Of a DNA stretch of 64,000 nucleotides, positions 1 to 11,892 are shown piece after piece. Below the pieces are notes generated by a model. The model did not search any database. It had not been told where the DNA came from and saw only the letters and a program-made list of their open reading frames with translations. Position numbers and translations under genes: made by a program. The stretch lies in contig JAITYX010000152.1 in NCBI GenBank assembly GCA_021018815.1, positions 62,001-126,000 on the forward strand, given 5' to 3'. Source of the DNA: Talinum fruticosum (taxonomy: Eukaryota > Streptophyta > Magnoliopsida > Caryophyllales > Talinaceae). Positions within the stretch are counted from its first letter, which is position 1. Each line of letters opens with the position of its first letter.

Positions 1-1088
1 ATATACCTCTTTGCCAACTTATGGACTTCTCGTTTGTACCTCTCGGTTTGCCAATGGGTTGGTAAAGAGAATAACCATGAAAGTTCAACTCCATAAATAC
101 TCAATTGTTGTTGCTCTTGGCAACTCATCAAACACAATAAGATCCTTTGATCTTCAAAGTAGTAACTCCAACATGTAAGTGTGAATAAGATAGTCAAAAT
201 TCTTTTTGGGCGCTTCACACAATCCGGATATAGTCTTTGGAGATTTCTTTCAACAATAAACACCCAAGTAAATTGTTCAAAAACAATTTTACAATCTTCC
301 AAATGTAAAGGAATAGAACACCTCATAGAAATTGCACTATTTAATTTTTGAGGTTCTCCTTGTTCTATCACTTTTAATTTCATCTCAAGCTCTTCCTCAT
401 GCTCAACTTCATGATCATCATTGTGCAACTTGGGCAGTCCACTCACGGCCAGAATGGGAACAGAAATGGGGAATGGATTTTTGGGAGGAAAATGGTCAAG
501 TGAGGTTAAGGGTTCTTTGGTGATGGAAGGGGTATTTTGTGGGGGCTCAAAGGGCTGGACAGTAGGTGGTTGGTGGCTATTTGGAAGGCTTGGTTTGGTG
601 CTTTGGGGTGGAGAAAGTGGGGGCTGGTTGGTTGGCTTTGGTGGGGAAATGTGGGGGCTCTTTTTGTGGAGTGCTGGGGTATTTTGTGGAGGTGGAGAGG
701 GTTGGGCATTCGGTGTTTTGGAAAGAGAAGAAGGGGCTGAAAGTTTAGGGGAAAGAGAAGACAAACCTTCCTTGTTATGGTGTGTGCTCTCGGTGGGAAG
801 GGAGTTGTATTTGAATGGACAAAATTTCTTTAGCAACTTCCCTCTTAGCTTGCTCCATGTATGCACTCTTTCTTTGCCTCTTGTCTTTCTTCTCACTTTG
901 TAGGTTGTCCACCAAATGAGGGCATGACTCCTCAATTTTGACACAACAATCTCAACCTTCTCATTCTCCATTAAGCTCAAGTTTGCAAAGGCTTCATCAA
1001 CCTTGACAAACCAACTAACAAATTGATTTTGTTGGCCATAGAATTTAGGCACAAGTAGGCTAACTAACTCAAAGTTAGAAGATGTCAT
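1..1088 (-). CDS. Short Gag-like / X polyprotein, N-terminal part, truncated by window
   Basis: The frame begins at the ATG on the complement of 1086-1088 and stays aligned without indels to the intact 736-codon frame at 47254-49464, so about 362 codons are present. It contains the short Gag-like domain (roughly residues 10-95, with a WW pair near 59-60), a proline-rich linker and the first part of the X region beginning near residue 255. No zinc knuckle or protease is visible in this part. Openness is inferred from the collinear alignment with the intact copy rather than from checking every codon. The product would be a structural (Gag) polyprotein of a non-autonomous retrotransposon. The function of X is unknown to me. 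Confidence 0.7.
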   Translation of the reverse strand, partial: MTSSNFELVSLLVPKFYGQQNQFVSWFVKVDEAFANLSLMENEKVEIVVSKLRSHALIWWTTYKVRRKTRGKERVHTWSKLRGKLLKKFCPFKYNSLPTESTHHNKEGLSSLSPKLSAPSSLSKTPNAQPSPPPQNTPALHKKSPHISPPKPTNQPPLSPPQSTKPSLPNSHQPPTVQPFEPPQNTPSITKEPLTSLDHFPPKNPFPISVPILAVSGLPKLHNDDHEVEHEEELEMKLKVIEQGEPQKLNSAISMRCSIPLHLEDCKIVFEQFTWVFIVERNLQRLYPDCVKRPKRILTILFTLTCWSYYFEDQRILLCLMSCQEQQQLSIYGVELSWLFSLPTHWQTERYKREVHKLAKRY

Positions 1089-1272
1089 TTCAGCTCTCCA
1101 AAATCCAAATGTGAAGGGAACGGTGGTGGAGAAAAAAATGGACAGAAAAATATTTTGTGGTTTCTTTTTTTTTTTTTTTGTGGATGAACGGTTTGGGATT
1201 TTTATGGAGCTGGCTGTTTTTGTGTTTTTGGTTTATGGGGAAATGGATACAATCACCCAAGGTTCAGAACTT

Positions 1273-1284
1273 GCTCTGATACCA
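1273..1284 (-). promoter_or_regulatory. Primer-binding site, initiator tRNA-Met
   Basis: On the minus strand this reads TGGTATCAGAGC, the complement of the 3' end of plant initiator tRNA-Met. It lies four bases from the LTR end, as usual for plant LTR elements. Complementarity weakens beyond these 12 bases. Confidence 0.9.
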
Positions 1285-1288
1285 AAAA

Positions 1289-2520
1289 TGATGTGTAGTG
1301 GCGGAAGCAAAGAAAAAGATGGAAAAACCGCAAAACACACAACCGGGCAGAATAGGACCTGCAGGTGCGGTTCTGGGGAAAAGGGTGAAAGGAGGGGTAA
1401 ATGATGGAGTTTTTGGACGAAATTTGGTGGAAGGTTAGTTAACTGGTTGGGGAAGGTTGTGGTAAAATTTGGGCAGCATCCAAGGTCGGGATCACCTTGA
1501 TCCAAACGCAAACAGAAAGCCTCGCTGGGTGGCTGTCCAGAATGAGGTTCTTTGTTTGTTTTTGGTGCTGGGGATGGAGTTCTTCTTGGATTGAGCTGAG
1601 ATTTGGAGGGAATGGACTCAACTCATGTAAGATGAAGTGTGTGAAATTTGGGGAAGAGATGATTCGTGGATTGGGAGATATGATTGATGGAAGTCGCTGG
1701 ATAGAGCCTGGATTCTGGCTTGGATACGAAACACCACCAAGCTGAATCAAGGGGCACTCTTAAAAGGTCCGGATACAGAAACACCACCGGGGCTTAAGAG
1801 ACTCAAAGGACACCACCAAGCTTGCCAAGGCCTGGATACAGCATTGAGGATTCAAAGGGTTGAGAAATCCATCTCACAAGAGCAAAGCTCAAATTCATAT
1901 ATTCATCAAAAAGTGTTTTTACATGAGCTAGGCTTGCTGAATTTATAATGCCTAACATTGGCATTTTACAAAGCTGAAACATAGCTAAAAATTAAAGCAA
2001 AATCAAAACAAAATTAGCCAAGATTCTTTCCCCTCCTCCAAGTTAAGCTAGGAGAAATTTCAGCCAAGTATTTGATGGTTAGGGAACATGTGGCTATGGT
2101 TTGTTTCCCTTTGCCAAGCCTCCTTAATTCTTCTAGAATGCTCTTCATGTGGGCTGCTTTGGATGCTCCCCTTAGGCACCTAGGCATGTTGTAATTGACC
2201 TTGGACCGACCAGAATCAAATACAAATTATTTATGTGCAAAGACATCTTACTTCACGTTTTGTCATGGCCAAAATGCACCTTGCTCTAACATGGAGGATT
2301 TTAGGTTTGCTAGCTGATTCTTCTTGGCTCTCCTTCTTGACTCTTAGGTAAATAATTATTTATGAACAATCATAAAAAGAACACACTCTTGACTTCCCAT
2401 CCTCCGGGATCAAAAATGATAATAAGAAATTCAAGTGTCTTTGGCTGATTTCCATGCATGTTTGATCTCTCTTGATAACTTGTCCTCGGTCCATGATCAA
2501 GGGCTGTCCACTTTCCATCA
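1289..2520 (-). repeat. 5' LTR of the left-edge element
   Basis: The LTR is 1,232 bp with inverted tips TGATG/CATCA. In the element's own sense it starts TGATGGAAAGTGG and ends CCACTACACATCA. A TATA-like motif in the element sense lies near 1941-1951, and the triple stem-loop block follows downstream at 1711-1845. The U5-side sequence contains the 'gatggagttttt' variant also found in the left LTR of 35180-40085. Confidence 0.92.
1711..1845 (-). ncRNA. Triple stem-loop block in LTR leader
   Basis: Read on the minus strand, three successive hairpins occur. The first has arms CCAGGC/GCTTGG. The second has a CCGG/CCGG neck with an outer CTCTTAA arm. The third has GCTTGG/CCAAGC extended by GATTC/GAATC. 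The loops of the second and third are the conserved TGGTGTTTCTGTAT type. The block lies downstream of the TATA motif and so in the transcript leader. It is a predicted cis-acting structure, not an independent gene. Confidence 0.65.
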
Positions 2521-5500
2521 TATCAACTCTCATCCGAGGATCCCTTAACTCTATCCGAAGATCCATCAACTCTCATCCGAAGATCCTCAACTATCATCCG
2601 AAGATCCATCAACTCTCGTCCGAAGATACATCAATTCTCCTCCATACGTGATGGACATGAGCCCAGCAATGATCACATACTACAAACCCAAATCCATCCT
2701 CGACAAGGATGAAATGGGAGAGACCCGTTTTGAGCCTCATTCCAAGTGCTAGAATGTTTCGATCCAGCCGGTGTTTCTAAGGCTGAATATTTTAGCCAAT
2801 TATTCACTCATGTCTTGGCATTTGGACCTCAAACTTTTGCATGGAAGCACCTGCAGCTGTCCTCTATCTAGTCCAATAATGGGCATCTTAGTACTTGGCG
2901 GAAATAATAAATGACGAAGACTTTTTGTTGAAGCGGCAGATTGCTCATCCAGGATGACAGCTGCACTTTGTTTTGATCATATCTCGCTGATCCAGAGCTT
3001 CAACGACAACTCATGATACATGGTTGGAAAGCTAACATCCTAAGCTTTCTATCCATACTAAGAAGAGCTAAATTGGAGCTGTGAATCGAAAGTTATGAGC
3101 AATTTGAAGTTGACTTAGAAAGCTGGAAGTTACAATTCCAGAATGGCGCATGAAGGCCAAATTCAAACGGGTGATCAGTCAACTATGGATTAGTTTTCGG
3201 TCTCCAATTTTCACAAGGGTATTCCTGGACATGTCTACACTAATAGCAAAGTATAGGCAATGTCTTTTTGGCCGGAGATAATAAGGGAAAAGGACCAAGT
3301 TTCAAACCGGGTGTTTTTAGGCACATTCCGGCCGGTTATTTTCAATGTCCAAATGGTCCATGCCTAAGTATTCATCATCCCCTAGTATTTGGCTGGGGGT
3401 ATGAAGTGTTACTCTCTAGTGTCATACGCACATAAATAAAATGATGCATAAAAGGAAAGGAATATTATGTGTTGGATCAATGAGAGTGAAGCTTGCATAA
3501 GGTTTGGCAACCAAGTGGTTTTCTTGTAGGTCTTAGTAAACGAACTCGCTGAAACATTCCATGGCTCGCTTTCTAAGTTGCCCCTTATTGGCTCGATAAG
3601 CGGGGTGAATCTCTTCCTAAGTCAGTTTGGTTCTATCTTGTTACTTCTTCTTGATAGCTGGTTTACAAATGAGAGAGTAAAATCCTTCCTTCCTTCCTTC
3701 CAAACTCTAACTACCAACTTACCTATCGTTCCCTTCCATCCCATTCCCCTAACATGATTTCTTCTCCAATTATTCATCAATTGTTGCGGATATCTACCAC
3801 CACATAAAGCTTCCCATCCCCATATGCCACCGAAGCTTAACTCGGACCCCTGTATGGGTTCTAAGCCAGGTTGGGTGCCATCACCGACTCTAAGAAAGTC
3901 AAATTAGTTACACTCAAGTTGAGGCACCATGTGATGGAGATCTCTATGCTACTACCTTAAACTCAATCACTAAGAATCATTTGGTGGTGGTGAGTCTCAT
4001 CCATCGAAGCTTGGACTCTATCCTCATCCGTCAACTCTCATCCGAAGATCCCTTAACTCTATCCGAAGATCCATCAACTCTCATCCGAAGATCCCTCAAC
4101 TATCATCCGAAGATCCATCAACTCTCGTCCGAAGATACATCAATTCTCCTCCATACGTGATGGACATGAGCCCAGCAATGATCACATACTACAAACCCAA
4201 ATCCATCCTCGACAAGGATGAAATGGGAGAGACCCGTTTTGAGCCTCATTCCAAGTGCTAGAATGTTTCGAGTCCAGTCCGGTGTTTCTAAGGCTGAATA
4301 TTTTAGCCAATTATTCACTCATGTCTTGGCATTTGGACCTCAAACTTTTGCATGGAAGCACCTGCAGCTGTCCTCTATCTAGTCCAATAATGGGCATCTT
4401 AGTACTTGGCGGAAATAATAAATGACGAAGACTTTTTGTTGAAACCGGCGATTGCTCATCCAGGATGACAGCTGCACTTTGTTTTGATCATATCTGCTGA
4501 TCCAGAGCTTCAACGACAACTCATGATACATGGTTGGAAAGCTAACATCCTAAGCTTTCTATCCATACTAAGAAGAGCTAAATTGGAGCTGTGAATCGAA
4601 AGTTATGAGCAATTTGAAGTTGACTTAGAAAACTGGAAGTTACAATTCCGGAATGGCGCATGAAGGCCAAATTCAAACGGGTGATCGATCAACTATGGAT
4701 TAGTTTTCGGTCTCCAATTTTCACAAGGGTATTCCTGGACATGTCTACACTAATAGCAAAGTATAGGCACTGTCTTTTTGGCCGGAGATAATAAGGGAAA
4801 AGGACCAAGTTTCAAACCGGGTATTTTTAGGCACATTCGGCCGGTTATTTTCAATGTCCAAATGGTCCATGCCTAAGTATTCATCATCCCCTAGTATTTG
4901 GCTGGGGTATGAAGTATTACTCTCTAGTGTCATACGCACATAAATAAAATGATGCATAAAAGGAAAGGAATATTATGTGTTGGATCAATGAGAGTGAAGC
5001 TTGCATAAGGTTTGGCAACCAAGTGGTTTTCTTGTAGGTCTTAGTAAACGAACTCTGCTGAAACATTCCATGGCTCGCTTTCTAAGTTGCCCCTTATTGG
5101 CTCGATAAGCGGGGTGAATCTCTTCCTAAGTCAGTTTGGTTCTATCTTGTTACTTCTTCTTGATAGCTGGTTTACAAATGAGAGAGTAAAATCCTTCCTT
5201 CCTTCCTTCCAAACTCTAACTACCAACTTACCTATCGTTCCCTTCCATCCCATTCCCCTAACATGATTTCTTCTCCAATTATTCATCAATTGTTGCGGAT
5301 ATCTACCACCACATAAAGCTTCCTATCCCCATATGCCACCGAAGCTTAACTCGGACCCCCGTATGGGTTCTAAGCCAGGTTGGGTGCCATCACCGACTCT
5401 AAGAAAGTCAAATTAGTTACACTCAAGTTGAGGCACCATGTGATGGAGATCTCTATGCTACTACCTTAAACTCAATCACTAAGAATCATTTGGTGGTGGT

Positions 5501-8500
5501 GAGTCTCATCCATCGAAGCTTGGACTCTATCCTCATCCAGTCAACTCTCATCCGAAGATCTATCAACTCTCATCCGAGGATCCCTTAACTCTATCCGAAG
5601 ATCCATCAACTCTCATCCGAAGATCCCTCAACTATCATCCGAAGATCCATCAACTCTCGTCCGAAGATACATCAATTCTCCTCCATACGTGATGGACATG
5701 AGCCCAGCAATGATCACATACTACAAACCCAAATCCATCCTCGACAAGGATGAAATGGGAAAGACCCGTTTTGAGCCTCATTCCAAGTGCTACAATGTTT
5801 CGAGTCCAGCCCGGTGTTTCTAAGGCTGAATATTTTAGCCAATTATTCACTCATGTCTTGGCATTTGGACCTCAAACTTTTGCATGGAAGCACCTGCAGC
5901 TGTCCTCTATCTAGTCCAATAATGGGCATCTTAGTACTTGGCGGAAATAATAAATGACGAAGACTTTTTGTTGAAACCGGCGATTGCTCATCCAGGATGA
6001 CAGCTGCACTTTGTTTTGATCATATCTCGCTGATCCAGAGCTTCAACGACAACTCATGATACATGGTTGGAAAGCTAACATCCTAAGCTTTCTATCCATA
6101 CTAAGAAGAGCTAAATTGGAGCTGTGAATCGAAAGTTATGAGCAATTTGAAGTTGACTTAGAAAACTGGAAGTTACAATTCCGGAATGGCGCATGAAGGC
6201 CAAATTCAAACGGGTGATCAGTCAACTATGGATTAGTTTTCGGTCTCCAATTTTCACAAGGGTATTCCTGGACATGTCTACACTAATAGCAAAGTATAGG
6301 CACTGTCTTTTAGGCCGGAGATAATAAGGGAAAAGGACCAAGTTTCAAAGCGGGTATTTTTAGGCACATTCTGGCTGGTTATTTTCAATGTCCAAATGGT
6401 CCATGCCTAAGTATTCATCTTCCCCTAGTATTTGGCTGGGGTATGAAGTGTTACTCTCTACTGTCATACGCACATAAATAAAATGATGCATAAAAGGAAA
6501 GGAATTTTATGTGTTGGATCAATGAGAGTGAAGCTTGCATAAGGTTTGGCAACCAAGTGGTTTTCTTCTAGGTCTTAGTAAACGAACCTCGCTGAAACAT
6601 TCCATGGCCTCGCTTTCTAAGTTGCCCCTTATTGGCTCGGTAAGCGGGGTGAATCTCTTCCTAAGTCAGTTTGGTTCTATCTTGTTACTTCTTCTTGATA
6701 GCTGGTTTACAAATGAGAGAGTAAAATCCTTCCTTCCTTCCTTCCAAACTCTAACTACCAACTTACCTATCGTTCCCTTCCATCCCATTCCCCTAACATG
6801 ATTTCTTCTCCAATTATTCATCAATTGTTGCGGATATCTACCACCACATAAAGCTTCCCATCCCCATATGCCACCGAAGCTTAACTCAGCACCCCTGTAT
6901 GGGTTCTAAGCCAGGTTGGGTGCCATCATCGACTCTAAGAAAGTCAAATTAGTTACACTCAAGTTGAGGCACCATGTGATGGAGATCTCTATGCTACTAC
7001 CTTAAACTCAATCACTAAGAATCATTTGGTGGTGGTGAGTCTCATCCATCGAAGCTTGGACTCTATCCTCATCCGAAGATCCATCAACTCTCATCCGAAG
7101 ATCTATCAACTCTCATCCGAGGATCCCTTAACTCTATCCGAAGATCCATCAACTCTCATCCGAAGATCCCTCAACTATCATCCGAAGATCCATCAACTCT
7201 CGTCCGAAGATACATCAATTCTCCTCCATACGTGATGGACATGAGCCCAGCAATGATCACATACTACAAACCCAAATCCATCCTCGACAAGGATGAAATG
7301 GGAGAGACCCGTTTTGAGCCTCATTCCAAGTGCTACAATGTTTCAGTCCAGCCCGGTGTTTCTAAGGCTGAATATTTTAGCCAATTATTCACTCATGTCT
7401 TGGCATTTGGACCTCAAACTTTGCATGGAAGCACCTGCAGCTGTCCTCTATCTAGTCCAATAATGGGCATCTTAGTACTTGGCGGAAATAATAAATGACG
7501 AAGACTTTTTGTTGAAACCGGCAGATTGCTCATCCAGGATGACAACTGCACTTTGTTTTGATCATATCTCGCTGATCCAGAGCTTCAACGACAACTCATG
7601 ATACATGGTTGGAAAGCTAACATCCTAAGCTTTCTATCCATACTAAGAAGAGCTAAATTGGAGCTGTGAATCGAAAGTTATGAGCAATTTGAAGTTGACT
7701 TAGAAAACTGGAAGTTACAATTCCGGAATGGCGCATGAAGGCCAAATTCAAACGGGTGATCGAGTCAACTATGGATTAGTTTTCGGTCTCCAATTTTCAC
7801 AAGGGTATTCCTGGACATGTCTACACTAATAGCAAAGTATAGGCACTGTCTTTTTGGCCGGAGATAATAAGGGAAAAGGACCAAGTTTCAAAGCGGGTAT
7901 TTTTAGGCACATTCTGCTAGGTTATTTTCAATGTCCAAATGGTCCATGCCTAAGTATTCATCTTCCCTAGTATTTGGCTGGGGTATGAAGTGTTACTCTC
8001 TAATGTCATACGCACATAAATAAAATGATGCATAAAAGGAAAGGAATTTTATGTGTTGGATCAATGAGAGTGAAGCTTGCATAAGGTTTGGCAACCAAGT
8101 GGTTTTCTTGTAGGTCTTAGTAAACGAACCTCGTCGAAACATTCCATGGCTCGCTTTCTAAGTTGCCCCTTATTGGCTCGATAAGCGGGGTGAATCTCTT
8201 CCTAAGTCAGTTTGGTTCTATCTTGTTACTTCTTCTTGATAGCTGGTTTACAAATGAGAGAGTAAAATCCTTCCTTCCTTCCAAACTCTAACTACCAACT
8301 TACCTATCGTTCCCTTCCATCCCATTCCCCTAACATGATTTCTTCTCCAATTATTCATCAATTGTTGCGGATATCTACCACCACATAAAGCTTCCCATCC
8401 CCATATGCCACCGAAGCTTAACTCGGACCCCCGTATGGGTTCTAAGCCAGGTTGGGTGCCATCACCGACTCTAAGAAAGTCAAATTAGTTACACTCAAGT

Positions 8501-8945
8501 TGAGGCACCATGTGACGGAGATCTCTATGCTACTACCTTAAACTCAATCACTAAGAATCATTTGGTGGTGGTGAGTCTCATCCATCGAAGCTTGGACTCT
8601 ATCCTCATCCGAAGATCCATCAACTCGTCATCCGAAGATCCATCAACTCTCATCCGAAGATCCCTTAACTCTATCCGAAGATCCATCAACTCTCATCCGA
8701 AGATCCCTCAACTATCATCCGAAGATCCATCAACTCTCGTCCGAAGATACATCAATTCTCCTCTATACGTGATGGACATGAGCCCAGCAATGATCACATA
8801 CTACAAACCCAAATCCATCCTCGACAAGAATGAAATGGGAGAGACCCGTTTTGAGCCTCATTCCAAGTGCTAGAATGTTTCGATCCAGCCCGGTGTTTCT
8901 AAGGCTGAATATTTTAGCCAATTATTCACTCATGTCTTGGCATTT
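2521..8945. repeat. 1.53-kb tandem satellite, left block (about 4.2 monomers)
   Basis: The anchor TTGGTGGTGGTGAGTCTC recurs at 3981, 5490, 7026 and 8562. Spacings are 1,509, 1,536 and 1,536; the short one lacks one 22-bp sub-repeat. Each monomer contains the sub-repeat tract, a CCTT microsatellite, and segments resembling an LTR U3 and Gag code. Short frames inside it are frameshifted between monomers. The block ends with CATTT (8941-8945), the target duplication of the next insertion. Confidence 0.97.
7070..7222. repeat. 22-bp sub-repeat tract inside a satellite monomer (representative)
   Basis: About seven degenerate copies of a 22-bp unit (core ATCCGAAGATCCATCAACTC) stand head to tail. 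Equivalent tracts lie about 45-195 bp after each anchor in every monomer. Because 22 is not a multiple of 3, three repeats make a 22-codon peptide period with no stop, which produces spurious short frames. Three of the eight LTR insertions into satellite fall in this tract. Confidence 0.92.
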
Positions 8946-9798
8946 TGATGTGTAGTGGCGGAAGCAAAGAAAATGATGTGTAGTGGCGGAAGCAAAGAAA
9001 AAGAGGTGAAAACCGCAGGAAACACAACCGGCCGGAATGCAGCCTGCGTGCGCTATCTTGGCAGATTGGGGAAATGGAGGGGCAAAGGTTCTTGGATTTA
9101 GTTAAAAATTGGTGGGAAGGAAGGTAACTGGTGAATGAAGATCGTGACCAAGTTTCGTTGAATTTGGAAAAGGGAAACTTCCTGAACAGATGGCCTGAAG
9201 TTAATGCAACCGGCTGGTCGTTCGGACGGACACCCTTTGTTTGATTTCGGTGTGGAGGATGGAGATGTTCTTGGATGGAGCTGGAAATTGGAGGAATGGT
9301 AGTAGATGGATTGGAAGGATTGTGGTCAAAATATGGAGTGAAATGGCTGGGTAGATTGTGAGATATGAGTTGGTGAAATGAGGGGATAAATCCAAGGTCC
9401 TAGCTCGGATACGTGAAAACACCACCGAGTAAGAACCGAGGGGCGCCTTCAATCTGTCCGGATACAGCAACACCACCGGGAGATTGGAAGGACTCACAGG
9501 ACACCACCTAGCTGCCACACTAGGATACAGCAATGAGAATTTAGAAACGAGCAATCCAGCTCAAGAGTTAAACTCATATATTTCAAAGAAAAGTGTTTTA
9601 CAATGGAGCATAGGTGCTGAATATATAATGCTTCATATGAGCATTTACATAACCGAATCCAAGCTGAAAAATAAAGCAAAACAAAATGATAACTAATTTA
9701 GATGCTTTCCTCCTCTCCAAGTTAAGCTTGAAGAATTTCTAGCCAAGTATTGTTTGATAGGGAACATGTGGCCAAGAGTTGTTGCCCCTTCTCCAAGC

Positions 9799-11080
9799 TG
9801 ATGGAGAGTGGGCAGCTTTCTGTTTTGAGCTGTATGACATTCGTGTTAAGAAGCTTTGTATGTTTAGTGTTCAGCCGGAAACGTTTGCTTATCTTATGAC
9901 CAAGGGAAAAACTCAAAGAACAAGCGCATGATGCTAATAGATTCCGGGGATGATGAGTCCAGATTATCAAGTTCTTATGATGTTGTTCATAAATAAGTAT
10001 TTACCAAATTTAGTTGAGAAGATTAGTAAAAGTAGCCACCTAAAATCTCCATGGTCAAGAAAGAAGGTTTATTCTAATCAAGGCCGGAAATGTTGCTATG
10101 TTATGACTCAAGGTACATAAATAAGTTGGTGCTCACTATGGACGGTCCATGAGGATGCCTAGCCGAATGATGAGCTACAAAAGGAGATGATGACTAATGC
10201 ATTCTAGAAGCATCAAGATTCAAAGAGCTTGGAGAAGGGAAATCAAGGCATAGCCACATGTTCCTAATGTTGAAATACTTGGCTAGAAATCATCCTAGCT
10301 TGGCTTGGAGGGAGGGAAAGGAATATTGTTAGTTAGCATTTTGTTTTTGCATTATTTTCAGCTTGAGTTTGTTACACTTTTAGCTTGCAAATCGGTTATG
10401 TAGAATGCCATAGCTGGGCAATATAAAATCAGCTCATGAGCTTCATTGTAATCAACCCTTGATGAATATATGAATTTGAGCTTTGCTCTTGAGATGGATT
10501 TCTCAACCTTTGGAATTCTCATTGCTGTATCCTAGTGTGGCAGCTAGGTGGTGTCCTGTGAGTCCTTCCAATCTCCCGGTGGTGTTGCTGTATCCGGACA
10601 GATTGAAGGCGCCCTCGGTTCTTACTCGGTGGTGTTTTACGTATCCGAGCTAGGACCTTGGTATTATCCCCTCACTTCATCAATTCACATCTCACAATCT
10701 ACCCAGCCATTTCACTCCAAATTTGAACCACAATCCTTCCTGTCCATCTACTTCCATTCCTCCAATTTTCAGCTCCATCCAAGAACATCTCCATCCTCCA
10801 CACCAAAACCAAACAAAGGGTGTCCGTCATGTACAGCCAGCCGGTTACCTCAACTTCAGGCTATCTGTTCAGGGAGTTCCCCTTATCCAAATTCAACGAA
10901 ACTTGGTCACGATCATCATCTACCAGTTACCAACCTTCCTACCAAATTTCAGCCCAGACCAAGCACTTTTGCCCCTCCATTTCTCCAATCTGCCAAGATT
11001 GCGCAAGCAGGCTGCATTACTGCCGGTTGTGCTTCTTGCGGTTTTCTATCCATTTTCTTTGCTTCCGCCACTACACATCA
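9799..11080 (+). mobile_element. Solo LTR nested in an LTR, plus orientation
   Basis: The 1,282-bp LTR starts TGATGGAGAGTGG and ends CCACTACACATCA, with target duplication CAAGC (9794-9798, 11081-11085). It is the youngest layer of this three-level nest and is opposite in orientation to its hosts. A TATA-like ATATAAAA lies near 10421-10428, with the stem-loop block 100 bp downstream. Confidence 0.94.
10526..10660 (+). ncRNA. Triple stem-loop block in LTR leader (clear example)
   Basis: Hairpin 1 pairs CCTAG (10531-10535) with CTAGG (10544-10548). Hairpin 2 pairs 10564-10579 (CCTTCCAATCTCCCGG) with 10594-10609 around a 14-nt loop TGGTGTTGCTGTAT. Hairpin 3 pairs GGTTCT and CTCGG (10617-10629) with CCGAG and AGGACC (10645-10657). 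The stem sequences differ from other LTR copies but remain complementary. Predicted RNA structure in the element leader. Confidence 0.72.
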
Positions 11081-11539
11081 CAAGCTCTCTTCTAACCACC
11101 TTCCACTAGTGGTAGTGCCTTCTAGAATGCTCTTTAGCTTGGTGTTCTTGGTAGCTCCATGTGATACATGACCTTAACCCTTCGGCTCTCCCTTGGACCG
11201 ACCTATCATGACCTGAAATTATTTATGTTCAAAGCACTTAAGATAATAATACTTGTAACATTGCTTAATTGTACTTGGCCGGTCTCTTCTAGCTTAACCA
11301 TGGAAATTTGGTGAGCTTGATTTCTCAACTATCTTCCTTAACACCTTGATTTATTTATGAACAAATAATCAATGATCATCCTCCCGGCTCAAATGACATT
11401 ACGTGCATGAAAAATACAAGCATTCCCGGTTGTTTTGCATGCACGTTGAGCTGAACATTTTCTCGTCTTTTTACCCATGGTTGGCCATTGTCCATCAATG
11501 TCACACAGCTCAAAACAGAAGGCTGCCCACTCTCCATCA

Positions 11540-11551
11540 TTCTCCCCTTGT
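11540..11551 (-). promoter_or_regulatory. Polypurine tract
   Basis: The minus strand reads ACAAGGGGAGAA directly before the 3' LTR. It would prime plus-strand DNA synthesis. The same motif (ending GAGAG) precedes the 3' LTRs at 36413, 47226 and 52122. Confidence 0.85.
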
Positions 11552-11622
11552 AGGAGAGAATTTGTCCTCAAATTCGCAAACATAGCATGCTCCGGATGTG
11601 AAAAATTCTGATCAGGTTGGAG

Positions 11623-11892
11623 CTAATGTTGAGAACAAAATTGGAGTGTCCTTGTATGCTCATGCAGTCGGTTAGCCGCAGTACAGGCTTCGGCCATGCT
11701 GCCAGCCCGGATGCTCCCGGGTATGCTTATGGTGTAGGGGCTGCCGTGACCATCAAGTAGTTCATCATTAGGTACATTAATCCTCAAGCATTTAGGAAGA
11801 TAAACAACTCCCTTTAACATCAATTCTGCCCTTGGATTTTCTGTTTCCTCTTCCCGGTCAGCTACCCATAAATCATCACCATTGGGATCCAA
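11623..11892 (-). pseudogene. C-terminal tail of the Gag-protease polyprotein, out of frame
   Basis: This frame continues the protease frame after a shift near 11895-11910. It has an acidic stretch rich in D/E, then a KGVVYLPKCLRINVP segment. The corresponding tail of the protease-X element has KGVVLLPKSIRTCVP, in the frame at 51998-52426, so this tail is a family feature although the rest of X is absent here. It ends 83 bp before the polypurine tract. Function unknown. I read the break as decay or a consensus error rather than programmed frameshifting. Confidence 0.6.

Larger units (their letters stand above)
1..2520 (-). mobile_element. Non-autonomous LTR retrotransposon, 5' part only (cut by window edge)
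   Basis: The element is on the minus strand. Its 5' LTR is 1289-2520, its primer-binding site 1273-1284 and its reading frame starts at 1088 and runs off the left edge. Positions 1-1088 match 48377-49464 at a constant offset with no indel, so this is a sister of the complete copy at 45968-50922 and belongs to the short-Gag + X class. The right end abuts satellite at TATCA (2521-2525), the probable target duplication. Its left partner lies outside the window, so this cannot be confirmed here. Confidence 0.9.
8974..11539 (-). repeat. 3' LTR of the Gag-protease element, interrupted
   Basis: It is 1,279 bp after removing the solo LTR 9799-11080 and one CAAGC duplication. Its mate 13821-15097 is 1,277 bp. 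The stem-loop block lies at 9395-9530 and a TATA-like motif near 9619-9631, both in minus-strand sense. Several differences from the mate are CG versus CA/TG, as expected from deamination of methylated cytosine. Confidence 0.93.

Noticed and set aside
421..903. 160-codon glycine/tryptophan-rich plus-strand frame, repeated at 48797-49279
   Set aside because: It is the antisense of the proline-rich linker of the minus-strand polyprotein; Pro-rich code read backwards gives Gly/Trp-rich frames.
1166..1180. T-run near 1166 (also near 38728 and 49541) as a poly(A) tail of a non-LTR element
   Set aside because: It sits inside the 5' untranslated region of the minus-strand element between primer site and ATG, at the same place in each copy.
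6728..6749. CCTT microsatellite in each monomer
   Set aside because: Short, common polypyrimidine run whose copy number varies by slippage; not notable by itself.
7070..7222. Regular 22-bp repeats resembling a CRISPR array
   Set aside because: There are no spacers, the repeats are contiguous and degenerate, and the genome is a plant nuclear genome.
7026..7498. Recurrent short open frames (69-89 codons) in each satellite monomer, including one starting MDMSPAMITYY
   Set aside because: They come from the stop-free 22-bp sub-repeats and adjoining satellite, shift frame between monomers, use unlikely starts and match no protein I recognise.
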